In this document: positions 25,919 through 34,729 of the stretch, in pieces
Numbering within the stretch: the first letter of the stretch is position 1
Layout: each line of letters opens with the position of its first letter
Assembly (NCBI GenBank): GCA_964513075.1
Contig: CAZELR010000009.1
Coordinates: forward strand, 33,715 to 97,714
Direction: 5' to 3'
DNA length: 64,000 nucleotides
Origin: DAOUBP01 sp964513075
GTDB taxonomy: Bacteria > Chloroflexota > Anaerolineae > CG2-30-64-16
Translations under genes and position numbers: made by a program
Notes under the pieces: generated by a model
Told to the model about the DNA's origin: nothing
What the model saw: the letters and a program-made list of their open reading frames with translations, nothing else
Database searches by the model: none

Positions 25919-26959
25919 ATGACAGCAGTGATCCATCCGGAAAAAGAGACGATCCTCGATATCATCAACCTCAAGACTTACTTCTTCCTTGAAGGCGGCA
26001 CCGTTAGAGCTGTTGACGGGGTGGATCTGTCGCTGCGGGGTAAGCAGACGCTGGGCGTTGTCGGAGAAAGCGGCTGCGGCAAGAGCATCACAGCCATGTC
26101 GATCATGCGCCTGATCCCCTCCCCCCCAGGCAAGATTGTCGATGGACAGATCAACCTGTATAACAGGAAGGGCGAAGGGGTCAACATTGCTACCCTCGAT
26201 CCCAAGGGCGCCGAGATGCGCGCCATCCGCGGCGCGGAGATCGCGATGGTCTTTCAGGAACCGATGACGTCGCTCAATCCGCTCTATACCGTGGGCGCAC
26301 AGATCGCCGAAACCGTGCAGCTTCACCAGGATGTCAGCCACCGGGAGGCGATGAACCGTGCGCTGGAGATGCTCACTAAGGTGGGCATCAGCGCGCCCAA
26401 GCAGCGGCTGAATGAGTACCCGCACCAGATGAGCGGCGGCATGCGCCAGCGTGTCATGATCGCCCTGGCGCTCTCCTGTAACCCCGCCATTCTGATCGCC
26501 GATGAGCCGACCACCGCCCTGGATGTGACCGTCCAGGCGCAGATCCTCGATCTGATGCGCCAGTTGCAGGCGGACTTCGGCTCTTCGATCATCCTGATCA
26601 CCCACAACCTGGGCGTCGTGTCGCAGCTTGCGGATCAGGTCGCGGTCATGTACCTGGGCAAGGTGGTGGAAGCGGCGGGCGTGCATGATCTCTTCCATTC
26701 GCCGCTGCATCCTTATACGGTCGGCCTGCTGAATTCGGTGCCGGTGTTGGGTAGGAAGGGCCAGAAGGCCCTGGTGCCGATCAGTGGGATGGTCCCGTCG
26801 GCCTCGGAGGTGATCCCAGGCTGTGCTTTTGCCGCGCGCTGCACCAGGGTGACGCCGGTGTGCAGCAAACAGCGGCCGCCCCTTCGGGAACTCCTGCCGG
26901 GTCATCAAGTGGCCTGCTGGCTGTATGACGACGATCGCGGCCGTCAGACGTTCGGATAA
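25919..26959 (+). CDS. ABC importer ATPase, Opp/Dpp D-type
   Basis: A 346-residue ATPase that powers an ABC importer of the peptide/nickel/oligosaccharide class. Walker A is GESGCGKS, the signature is MSGGMRQR, Walker B is ILIADEP and the switch histidine is in LITHNLG. The C-terminal oligopeptide-transporter extension ends with the cysteine cluster CAFAARCTRVTPVC. I choose ATG 25919, ten bases after TAAGGA; ATG 25910 and more upstream in-frame starts exist. It heads the cluster of binding protein, two permeases and the second ATPase. The neighbours are glycosidases, so sugars are a better substrate guess than peptides. Confidence 0.9.
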   Translation: MTAVIHPEKETILDIINLKTYFFLEGGTVRAVDGVDLSLRGKQTLGVVGESGCGKSITAMSIMRLIPSPPGKIVDGQINLYNRKGEGVNIATLDPKGAEMRAIRGAEIAMVFQEPMTSLNPLYTVGAQIAETVQLHQDVSHREAMNRALEMLTKVGISAPKQRLNEYPHQMSGGMRQRVMIALALSCNPAILIADEPTTALDVTVQAQILDLMRQLQADFGSSIILITHNLGVVSQLADQVAVMYLGKVVEAAGVHDLFHSPLHPYTVGLLNSVPVLGRKGQKALVPISGMVPSASEVIPGCAFAARCTRVTPVCSKQRPPLRELLPGHQVACWLYDDDRGRQTFG

Positions 26960-26968
26960 AGGAGGTGA

Positions 26969-27082
26969 TTGCCGAAAAACGAAGCGCTAGTCAGGCCTAC
27001 ATGCGCCACCCAGCATGCAGACCCCATATCATCGGGTGCGTCACAACTGCTCATCGTTGAGCAAAAGAGAGGAAAAAAGTGA
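26969..27082 (+). CDS. possible 37-residue leader peptide before the binding-protein gene
   Basis: An AAAGGAGGTGA sequence, a near-perfect anti-16S match, sits 4-5 bases before TTG 26969. The frame from there runs 37 codons and its TGA overlaps the GTG of the binding-protein gene (GTGA). The peptide is hydrophilic with no known domain. It may be a translationally coupled leader or a chance frame. Confidence 0.3.
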   Translation: MPKNEALVRPTCATQHADPISSGASQLLIVEQKRGKK

Positions 27083-29283
27083 ACACTCGCACAAAGATGT
27101 GGCAATTCACGGCCGTGCTGATGCTGTGCGCGCTCCTGGCGGGCTGCGTCACACCGACCGTAGCCCCTGCGCCCGCCAAGGTCGAGCCGACCGCGGCGCC
27201 CCAGGCAGTCGAGCCAACGAAGGTCCCCGAACCCGTCAAGGTCGAGCCGACGGCAGTCCCGCCCGCTCCTGCGGCCGGCGAAGTCATGGCTCCGATCGCA
27301 TACCCCGATCCCAACAAGCTGGATGTGGGCGGCGCTGAAGTCAACAAGCTGCCCATCGACCAGATCGTAACCTACAAGGCGCTGCCGAAATATCAACAAG
27401 CCCCCTCGCTGGATAAGTTCGTCGCTTCCGGCGAACTGCCGCCGGTTGAGAAGCGCTTGCCCAAGGAACCTGCCGTGTACCTGAAGAGCGGCATGAAGGA
27501 TGGCATTGGCACGTATGGCGACCTGTGGCGCGGCTTCTTTGCCTGCCCGATCACCGGCTGGAACGATCTGGGCGGCGCCACCATGGGCTGGTTCGGGATC
27601 GAATCCTACACCACCCGCTACGGCGGGCTGGTCGCGACCGGGCCGCTGTACCGCGCTGATCAGGACATCGACCCCATGCCCGAAATCGCCAAGAGCTGGG
27701 AATGGTCCGCGGACGGCAAAGAGCTGACCATGCACCTGATCGAAGGCGCTTTCTGGTCAGACGGCGTGCCGTTCAACGCGGATGACGTCATGTTCACCTG
27801 GGAAGGCTATGTCCTGGACGACAAAGTTCCTGGCTCCCGCCATATCGATTCCTGGACATGGGACGGCAAGCCGGCCAAGCTGGAAAAGGTGGATGACTAC
27901 ACCATCAAATTCACCTTCCCGGTTTCCAAGCCGAAAGACGCCTTCTACTTGATGCACTCCGACGTCTTCCATGTGATGCCGGCCCACCAGCTCAAGGCCC
28001 TCCACCCCAAGTGGAGCACCGCCGACCCCAAGCCTTCGTACGCGGACTTCCAGAATGCCCTGAAACCCACGAATCTGCCGATCGTCACCATGGGCCCGTG
28101 GGTCATCACCGAATATAAGACCGACGAGCTGCTGATCATGCGCCGCAACCCCTACTACTGGAAGGTCGATGAGGAAGGCAACCAACTGCCCTACTTCGAT
28201 GAAATCCAGTACCGCCAGGGCGCCAGCGGCATCGGCCGCGACCTGTGCGTGCTGGCAGGCGACTGCGACCTGACCAACCTGGAGAACCCCTCGGGCTTCG
28301 TCGAGATGATGACCAAAGCTGCGGGCGCGGACTCCAAGTTCCAGGTGAGCTGGGGCCCTGAAACCCTGGGCTACGCTGTCGATTTCAACTTTTCGGTTGA
28401 CTTCGGCGCCAAGGATGACCGCGACAAGGCCGCGCGCGAGCTGATGCGCGACCTGAAATTCCGTCAGGCGTTGAGCTACGCTACCGACCGTGACGGCATC
28501 GCCCAATCCATCATGAAGGGCCCGTTCCTGCGCGGTTGGGCCGGCGGCCTCTTCCCCGGCGCGCCCGAGTTCGATAAGACCTCGGTCGTCTACTATCCGT
28601 ACGATGTCGCCTCGGCCCAGGCGCTGCTGGCGGAGATCGGGCTGAAGGACACCAACAACGACAAGTTCCTGGAGTGGACGACCGGCCCGATGGCCGGCCA
28701 AACGGTGGTCCTGCAGTTGTGGGCTTCCGTGGATCAGAAGGAGACCCAGTCCGTCGCCGAAGCCCTGGTCAACCAGTGGGGCGCGGTCGGGATCAAGATC
28801 AACATGAAGCTCCTGGACAGCGCGACCGGAGCCGAAGCGGAACGGACCGGCAACTGGGATCTGCGGGTCAACCGCGAGGGTCAGGCCTTCGCGCTGCCGT
28901 TCACCAACCCGACCGCCCTGGCGCCCCTCACCAAGACCTTTGTCTGGCACTACGAGGGCGAGAATCCACGCGTGCTGATGGACTTCGAGCAGAGCCTCAT
29001 CGACATCATGCAGAAGTACCGCAGCACCTTTGATGCTGATGGACGCCGGGCCTTGATGGCGGAGTACAACAACATCGTCACGAAGAACGTCTACAACATG
29101 GGCGTCTTCGTCAGCCGCTACGGCCTGGGCACGGCCAAGCGGGTCAAGAACATCCCGGACGGCACGCCGGTGTTCATGTACACCTGGGTGGAAGATGCCG
29201 TCCTGCTGGATCAACTCTGGACCCCGGCAGCGGACCAGTTGAAGCAGAACCGGCCGGACACCATCCCGACCTATACGAAGTAA
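27079..29283 (+). CDS. ABC substrate-binding lipoprotein, family 5
   Basis: A 734-residue extracellular solute-binding protein (SBP_bac_5). The signal peptide ends in the lipobox LLAGC with Cys23 as the lipid anchor. A flexible linker of PTxVxPxPxKVEP repeats (about residues 24-75) follows, then the two-lobe binding domain, including FSDGVPFNADDV-like and FRQALSYATDRDGI motifs. It captures substrate outside the membrane for the two permeases downstream. Some family-5 proteins bind oligosaccharides (known in Thermotoga), which would fit the glycosidase genes here. The start is a GTG at 27079 with GAGGAAA upstream. A 14-bp hairpin follows the stop. Confidence 0.92.
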   Translation: MNTRTKMWQFTAVLMLCALLAGCVTPTVAPAPAKVEPTAAPQAVEPTKVPEPVKVEPTAVPPAPAAGEVMAPIAYPDPNKLDVGGAEVNKLPIDQIVTYKALPKYQQAPSLDKFVASGELPPVEKRLPKEPAVYLKSGMKDGIGTYGDLWRGFFACPITGWNDLGGATMGWFGIESYTTRYGGLVATGPLYRADQDIDPMPEIAKSWEWSADGKELTMHLIEGAFWSDGVPFNADDVMFTWEGYVLDDKVPGSRHIDSWTWDGKPAKLEKVDDYTIKFTFPVSKPKDAFYLMHSDVFHVMPAHQLKALHPKWSTADPKPSYADFQNALKPTNLPIVTMGPWVITEYKTDELLIMRRNPYYWKVDEEGNQLPYFDEIQYRQGASGIGRDLCVLAGDCDLTNLENPSGFVEMMTKAAGADSKFQVSWGPETLGYAVDFNFSVDFGAKDDRDKAARELMRDLKFRQALSYATDRDGIAQSIMKGPFLRGWAGGLFPGAPEFDKTSVVYYPYDVASAQALLAEIGLKDTNNDKFLEWTTGPMAGQTVVLQLWASVDQKETQSVAEALVNQWGAVGIKINMKLLDSATGAEAERTGNWDLRVNREGQAFALPFTNPTALAPLTKTFVWHYEGENPRVLMDFEQSLIDIMQKYRSTFDADGRRALMAEYNNIVTKNVYNMGVFVSRYGLGTAKRVKNIPDGTPVFMYTWVEDAVLLDQLWTPAADQLKQNRPDTIPTYTK

Positions 29284-29296
29284 ATCCTGCAGGTTG

Positions 29297-29328
29297 AATG
29301 GGTTGGAGGAGCCATCCTCCAACCCATT
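29297..29328 (+). terminator. intra-operon hairpin after the binding-protein gene
   Basis: Exact 14-bp arms AATGGGTTGGAGGA (29297-29310) and 29315-29328 surround GCCA, with only a weak T-run. In ABC operons such a hairpin commonly stabilises the binding-protein message or attenuates the permease genes. Confidence 0.65.
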
Positions 29329-29351
29329 TCAGGTTGTTTCCTGGAGGCGGC

Positions 29352-30347
29352 ATGCTCAATTACGTTTTTCGCCGACTGCTCATCGCGATCGTCCTGCTCA
29401 TCGGGATCGGCATCGTTTCTTTCGTCGTCATCAAGCTGCCCCCGGGAGACTTCGCCAGCCGATACCAACAGTTTCTAGTCGACCGCGGCACGCCTTACGA
29501 CGAAGCCGTCAAGTCCGCCCAGATCGTGCGCGCGCAATATGGCCTGGACCAACCCATCGTGGGCCAATTCATCAATTGGGCGAAAGGCATCGTCACACAG
29601 GGCAAGTTCGGTTGGTCCTTTGCCTACCAAAGGGACGTGGGGGAGCTGATTGCCGAACGCCTGCCCAAGACCCTGCTGCTGGCATTGATCGCCCACTTTC
29701 TTTCGACCGTGATCGGAGTGGGGGTGGGGATCTTTGTAGCGCCCCGCAAATACGGCTTCTGGGATAATTTCTGGGCTATCTTGTCCTTTCTGTTCACCTC
29801 CATGCCGCGTTTTTCGATCGCGATCATCATCATGTATGTCATGGTCATCGTCTTCAGGCAGCCCAGCCTCTCCAACTTCTACTCGCCGGCGTATGTGATG
29901 GCGCCCTGGAGCTGGGACAAGGTGCTGGACATGTTCAGGCATATCTGGCCGGCCATTCTCATCGCCGGGCTGGGTGGTGTGGCCCGCAACCTGCGCGTGA
30001 TGCGCGCCAACCTGCTGGATGTGCTCGGCGCCCAATATGTGCAGACTGCGCGCTCCAAGGGGCTGAAGGAAGGCACGGTCATCATGAAGCATGCGGTGCC
30101 CAATGCCCTCCACACGATCGTCGCTTACCAGGGCACGGTCCTGCCCTACATGATGCAGGGCGAGCTGGAAGTGGCTATCGTCTTGGGCCTGCCGACCATG
30201 GGACCCCTCTTTTACAACTCCTTGATCAATCAGGATATTTACATCTCGGGCTCCTTGCTCTTGATGTACGGGGCCTTGCTCTTGATCGGCAACCTGCTGT
30301 CCGACCTGTCGCTGGCTATCCTCGACCCGCGCATCCGTTACAGTTGA
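29352..30347 (+). CDS. ABC importer permease, DppB-type
   Basis: A 331-residue inner-membrane permease with six predicted helices. The N-terminus MLNYVFRRLLIAIVLLIGI is the usual first helix, and the large periplasmic loop with DQPIVGQFINWAKGI is typical of DppB. The EAA-like coupling loop reads ARSKGLKEGTVIMKHAVPNAL. It pairs with the DppC-type permease, whose ATG is 17 bases after its stop. ATG 29352 is chosen for its GGAGG; the frame is open a little further upstream through the hairpin. Confidence 0.92.
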   Translation: MLNYVFRRLLIAIVLLIGIGIVSFVVIKLPPGDFASRYQQFLVDRGTPYDEAVKSAQIVRAQYGLDQPIVGQFINWAKGIVTQGKFGWSFAYQRDVGELIAERLPKTLLLALIAHFLSTVIGVGVGIFVAPRKYGFWDNFWAILSFLFTSMPRFSIAIIIMYVMVIVFRQPSLSNFYSPAYVMAPWSWDKVLDMFRHIWPAILIAGLGGVARNLRVMRANLLDVLGAQYVQTARSKGLKEGTVIMKHAVPNALHTIVAYQGTVLPYMMQGELEVAIVLGLPTMGPLFYNSLINQDIYISGSLLLMYGALLLIGNLLSDLSLAILDPRIRYS

Positions 30348-30364
30348 CCGCGGGAGGGAGAAAC

Positions 30365-31504
30365 ATGATGCGTGACGAAATCATTGACACTGCGGAAGCC
30401 CGCAAGAAAGCTATCGTGCACGAAGTCAACGAGAACTATCTTCAGCTTGTCTGGCGTCGCTTTCGCCGCTCCAAGGTCTCGATCGTCGGCGGGCTCCTGG
30501 TTGTGGTCCTGGCGATGCTGGCCATTTTTGCCGATTTCTTCAGCCCGACCTCGTTATACGGCATCGACCTGGAAAAGACCTTCATCCCGCCCCAAAAGAT
30601 CCATTTCATCGACGCTGGCGGCAAACTCCACCTGACGCCTTTCGTCTACAATTCTGCCTACACCTTGAATCCCAAGACTTTCCAGGTCATGTGGGTCGAG
30701 GATACCAGCAAGATGTATCCGGTCAAGTTTTTCGTCCGCGGCCCGGAGTACAAGATCCTGGGGCTGATCCCCAGCAACCTGCATCTGTATGGGGTGGAAG
30801 AAGGCGGCACGATTTTCATCCTGGGCACCGACAAGATGGGTCGGGACCTGTGGGGCAAAACCTGTGAAGCCGGACGCATCTCGCTGACCATGAGTTTATT
30901 CGGCACCATCATCAGCATCGTGATCGGCTCGGTGCTCGGGGTGGCTTCGGGCTATTATGGCGGCTGGATCGACAACGTACTCCAGCGCTTCACCGAGTTT
31001 GTAGCAGCTTTTCCCCAACTGCCGCTGTGGATGGCGCTGGCAGCTTTGATTCCCAAGACGACCGATTCATTTACCGTCTTTGTGGTGATGGCGATCATCT
31101 TCGCCATGTTGTCGTGGACCACTCTGGCGCGCGAGGTGCGCGGCAAGGTGCTGGGGCTGCGCAACAGCGATTTCGTCCTGGCGGCCAAGGAGATGGGCGC
31201 CTCGGATGCCCGGATCATCTTCCGCCACCTGTATCCCAACACGCTGAGCCATGTGATCGTCATCCTGACCCTGACCATTCCCGGTGTGATCCTGGCCGAA
31301 TCCTTTCTCAGCTTCCTGGGGATCGGCATCACCGAGCCGCTGATCAGTTGGGGCCTGCTGATGCGCAACACCCAGGACATTCAGACCCTGGGCCAGAACT
31401 CCTGGATTCTGGCGCCGATCGTCTTCATCGTGATGGCGGTGCTGGGCTTCAACTTCCTGGGCGACGGCCTGCGCGACGCCGCCGATCCCTACGCGGTCAA
31501 TTAG
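30365..31504 (+). CDS. ABC importer permease, DppC-type
   Basis: A 379-residue inner-membrane permease. It has the N-terminal cytoplasmic tail and first helix (SKVSIVGGLLVVVLAMLAIFADFF), the long 180-residue loop seen in larger DppC proteins, then a BPD_transp domain with the EAA loop AAKEMGASDARIIFRHLYPNT. GGGAGGGAG precedes ATG 30365 (ATG 30368 is also possible). The gene after it is not an ATPase but a multiheme cytochrome gene only 7 bases downstream. Confidence 0.92.
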   Translation: MMRDEIIDTAEARKKAIVHEVNENYLQLVWRRFRRSKVSIVGGLLVVVLAMLAIFADFFSPTSLYGIDLEKTFIPPQKIHFIDAGGKLHLTPFVYNSAYTLNPKTFQVMWVEDTSKMYPVKFFVRGPEYKILGLIPSNLHLYGVEEGGTIFILGTDKMGRDLWGKTCEAGRISLTMSLFGTIISIVIGSVLGVASGYYGGWIDNVLQRFTEFVAAFPQLPLWMALAALIPKTTDSFTVFVVMAIIFAMLSWTTLAREVRGKVLGLRNSDFVLAAKEMGASDARIIFRHLYPNTLSHVIVILTLTIPGVILAESFLSFLGIGITEPLISWGLLMRNTQDIQTLGQNSWILAPIVFIVMAVLGFNFLGDGLRDAADPYAVN

Positions 31505-31511
31505 GACAACG

Positions 31512-33320
31512 ATGAGACAGGCAATCACGGCGACACTTGGCTGTGCGCTGCTGGTGCTGCTTCTGGCAGGATGTGCCTCGCTGCCGCCGGCAGCGGCGCC
31601 GACCGGCGCGACGCCCCCTCCGGCAGCTACGGCTGCTCTCGATGCCGGCGCGGCTTCCGTCGGCCCGGCGGAAGCCCTGCAGACTATCTCGGGGATTGTT
31701 GCGGATGCTGCAGGGCCGGTGGCAGGCGCGATCATTCAGGTGCAGGGGAATGCGGACCAGACCCTGGCGGACGAGAACGGCGCTTTCACCTTGCGTGGCA
31801 TCACGGCTGCGCGCCCCATCACGCTGACTGCCTGGTCCGCGGGTCACTATGTGGGCTGGACCACCCTGGATCTCGGTGCAGCAGAACGGCAAGCCGGGAC
31901 CGCGGTCACCGTCACCCTGAAGCTGCTGCCGGACAGGGATAACACCGCATACCCCTGGTTCTCTTTTGAGGGGGTGCAGGGGACGGCAAGCTGCGGCCTG
32001 TGTCACCGGGAGTATCCCGAATGGCAGGCCGATGCCCATTCGCAGGCGGCCGTGAACCCGCGTTTCCTAACCATTTACACCGGCAAGAATGTCGACGGCG
32101 CTGCCGGCCAACCCACGAAGTGGGGCACCGCGGGCAAAGCCTTGCCGCCTGACCCGAATCTACCCCATTATGGTCCAGGCTTCCAGTTGGACACCCCCGA
32201 TCGGTCCGGCAACTGCGCGGCCTGCCATACCCCGGTGGCATCCAAGGTGCCCAATGACGTTAATTGCGCCTGGTCGGGTTGCCACACCGACCTGACCGTC
32301 GAACGCTCGGCCGGCCGGGTCAAAGCCAACACTCGCCCGTTGGTTTCTTCGGGCGATGGCGCCGAAGGGGTGACGTGCGATTTCTGCCATAAGGTCGCGG
32401 ACGTGATCGTCGACCCGCACACCCGACTGCCCTTCCCCGATATGCCGGGGATCCTTTCGATGCGGCTGACGCGTCCTGCCGACGGCGAGCAGATCTTCTA
32501 CGGCACGCTGGTCGATGTGGCGCGTCGCGTCAGCTACTTGCCGCTGGAATCTGAGAGCGAGTTCTGCGCGCCGTGCCATTACGGCGTCTTCGGTGGCGTC
32601 GTCGGCCCGGGGACGGTGACGGGCGGCACGTTGATCTACAACTCCTACGGCGAATGGCTGGAAAGCCCCTATAGCGATCCCGAGACCGGCCAAACCTGCC
32701 AGCAATGCCACATGCCGGCGTCGGAGGCGGCCTACTTCGTGTTCCCGGAACGCGGCGGCCTGACGCGCGACTATGCGACCCTGCACGACCACAGGATGCC
32801 GGGCGCTGCGGATGAGGAGCTGTTGCAGAACTCAGTGACGTTGACGAGCACAGCGCAGCGCGACGGCGACACGCTCCGGGTGGCGGTCAGCGTCACCAAC
32901 GACAAGACAGGACATCATGTGCCCACCGATGCGCCGATGCGCAGCATGATCCTGGTGGTCGAGGCGCAGGACGCGGCCGGAAAACAACTGCCGCTCAGCC
33001 AGGGGCCGGTGAATCCCGCCTGGGCCGGAAACTATGCCGGACAGCCCGGCAAGAGCTTTGCGAAGGTGCTCAAGGACGAATGGACGGGGGAAACGCCGAC
33101 CGCCGCGTATTGGCGGCCGGTGAGCATCGTCGAAGATACGCGCCTGGCCGCGCTGGCAACCGATAGCACCCAGTACAAGTTCGCCCTGCCGGCCGGGCAG
33201 GCGGCGCAGGTCAAGGTCCGGCTGATCTTCCGGCGTGCGTTCCAGGCCCTGGCAGAGCAAAAGGGCTGGACCGATCCCGACCTCCTGATGGAAGAAACCA
33301 TCATTCAGATAGCCAAGTGA
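31512..33320 (+). CDS. multiheme c-type cytochrome lipoprotein
   Basis: A 602-residue exported lipoprotein (lipobox LLAGC, Cys21). After an Ala/Pro linker there is a carboxypeptidase-regulatory-like beta domain (about 55-140). Then come haem-binding motifs CGLCH (161), CAACH (235), CDFCH (289), CAPCH (352) and CQQCH (396), plus CAWSGCH (252), a CX4CH variant, so five or six c-type haems are likely. HDHRMPG and KTGHHVPTDAP are further conserved histidine sites, followed by a C-terminal beta domain. Such proteins carry electrons outside the cytoplasmic membrane. It lies between the DppC and DppF genes with gaps of 7 and 4 bases, so it is firmly inside the importer operon. The role is unknown. 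Confidence 0.88.
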   Translation: MRQAITATLGCALLVLLLAGCASLPPAAAPTGATPPPAATAALDAGAASVGPAEALQTISGIVADAAGPVAGAIIQVQGNADQTLADENGAFTLRGITAARPITLTAWSAGHYVGWTTLDLGAAERQAGTAVTVTLKLLPDRDNTAYPWFSFEGVQGTASCGLCHREYPEWQADAHSQAAVNPRFLTIYTGKNVDGAAGQPTKWGTAGKALPPDPNLPHYGPGFQLDTPDRSGNCAACHTPVASKVPNDVNCAWSGCHTDLTVERSAGRVKANTRPLVSSGDGAEGVTCDFCHKVADVIVDPHTRLPFPDMPGILSMRLTRPADGEQIFYGTLVDVARRVSYLPLESESEFCAPCHYGVFGGVVGPGTVTGGTLIYNSYGEWLESPYSDPETGQTCQQCHMPASEAAYFVFPERGGLTRDYATLHDHRMPGAADEELLQNSVTLTSTAQRDGDTLRVAVSVTNDKTGHHVPTDAPMRSMILVVEAQDAAGKQLPLSQGPVNPAWAGNYAGQPGKSFAKVLKDEWTGETPTAAYWRPVSIVEDTRLAALATDSTQYKFALPAGQAAQVKVRLIFRRAFQALAEQKGWTDPDLLMEETIIQIAK

Positions 33321-33324
33321 GCGG

Positions 33325-34362
33325 ATGAAAGCGATGGCTGACATAACAAACGATGTTCTCCTGGAAGTCAAAGACCTGAAGCTGCACTTTCCCATCTATC
33401 GCGGGCTGTTCCAACGGCTGGTTGGGCACGTGAAGGCGGTGGATGGCATCAGCTTCAGCGTGCGCGAGCGCGAGGTGCTGGGATTGGTGGGAGAAAGCGG
33501 CTGCGGGAAGACCACTGCCGGCCGCGCAATCCTGCGCCTCTATGATCCCACGGCCGGCGAAATCCACTATCGCGACAAGAACGGCCGGTGGGTGGATATC
33601 GCCCGCATCAGCCAGCACGATATGAAGCCCCTGCGCCGCGAGATGCGCATGATCTTTCAGGACCCGTTCAGCTCGCTCAACCCGCGCTTGACGGTGAAGG
33701 ATATCATCAGCGAGCCGTTGGAGATCCACGGCGTGGCGCACGGCAAGGAGGCGGAGCAGCGCGTCGCAGAGCTGATGCGGGCTGTCGGCCTGAACCCGGC
33801 TTTGATGCGGCGCTATCCGCACGAGTTTTCCGGCGGGCAGCGCCAGCGCATCGGCCTGGCGCGCACCCTGTCGCTCAACCCGCGGCTGATCATCGCGGAC
33901 GAGCCGGTCTCGGCACTGGATGTTTCGGTGCAGGCGCAGGTGTTGAATTTGCTTCAGGATCTTCAGGCCCGTCTCGGCTTGACGCTGATCTTTGTGGCGC
34001 ATGACTTATCGGTGGTGGAACACATCTCGGACCGCATCGCGGTGATGTATGTGGGCAAGATCGCCGAGCTGGCGGAAACCGATGAGCTGCTGCACCACCC
34101 GCTGCACCCGTACACCGAGGCGCTGCTTTCGTCGATCCCGCCGGCCGACCCGGACATTCACCCCAACCAGATTCGCCTGCGGGGCGAGGTGCCGAGCCCG
34201 GCCAACCCGCCCGCGGGCTGTGTCTTTCATCCGCGCTGCTCCTATGCGCGCGAAATCTGCGGCCAGCAGGCCCCCACCCTGGTCGAGGTGGCAAGCGGCC
34301 ATTTCGCCAGCTGCCATTTCGCCACCGAACTCAGCCTGCGCGGCATCGGAGGGCAAGCATGA
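33325..34362 (+). CDS. ABC importer ATPase, Opp/Dpp F-type
   Basis: A 345-residue ATPase, the second of the importer. It carries GESGCGKT (Walker A), FSGGQRQR (signature), IIADEP (Walker B) and FVAHDL (switch). SLNPRLTVKDIISEPL is the F-type motif. The C-terminal cysteine cluster CVFHPRCSYAREIC is the oligopeptide-transporter extension. It starts at ATG 33325, 4 bases after the cytochrome stop (ATG 33334 is possible). The stop overlaps the start of the next membrane-protein gene (ATGA). Confidence 0.92.
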   Translation: MKAMADITNDVLLEVKDLKLHFPIYRGLFQRLVGHVKAVDGISFSVREREVLGLVGESGCGKTTAGRAILRLYDPTAGEIHYRDKNGRWVDIARISQHDMKPLRREMRMIFQDPFSSLNPRLTVKDIISEPLEIHGVAHGKEAEQRVAELMRAVGLNPALMRRYPHEFSGGQRQRIGLARTLSLNPRLIIADEPVSALDVSVQAQVLNLLQDLQARLGLTLIFVAHDLSVVEHISDRIAVMYVGKIAELAETDELLHHPLHPYTEALLSSIPPADPDIHPNQIRLRGEVPSPANPPAGCVFHPRCSYAREICGQQAPTLVEVASGHFASCHFATELSLRGIGGQA

Positions 34363-34709
34363 CCATCTCGGAACGCCTGGCGGCCTTTACAGCCTATCTT
34401 CTGCTCCCGATCGGCTGGCTGATCGTGCTCCTGTTCCACCGCCGCAGTACGGCGGTGGTTTTTCACTGTAAACAGGCTGTTGCCCTCGTCGCGCTCGTGG
34501 TGGTCGCGTTTGCCGCCTGGGTCGGGATCGCGTGGATCCTGACCTGGATCCCCTACGGCGCCATTGTGGCGGTCGCGCTCTTCACCCTGGTCATGGCCGT
34601 CCTGATCGCTGCGGTTGTCATCTGGCTGCTCGGAATGCGCAATGCCCTGGCCGGGCAGATGAAGCCGTTGCCCCTCGTCGGAGGCTGGGTCGACCGGTTC
34701 ATGCCGTAA
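34359..34709 (+). CDS. small membrane protein, DUF4870/Tic20-like
   Basis: A 116-residue protein with three or four membrane helices. The N-terminal ERLAAFTAYLLLPIGWLIVL and FHCKQAVALV segments match the short DUF4870-type family of unknown function. It overlaps the importer ATPase gene by four bases, so it is co-translated with it. It could be an accessory of the importer or an unrelated passenger. Confidence 0.75.
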   Translation: MTISERLAAFTAYLLLPIGWLIVLLFHRRSTAVVFHCKQAVALVALVVVAFAAWVGIAWILTWIPYGAIVAVALFTLVMAVLIAAVVIWLLGMRNALAGQMKPLPLVGGWVDRFMP

Positions 34710-34729
34710 TCACAAAAAGGAGTTCCTCT

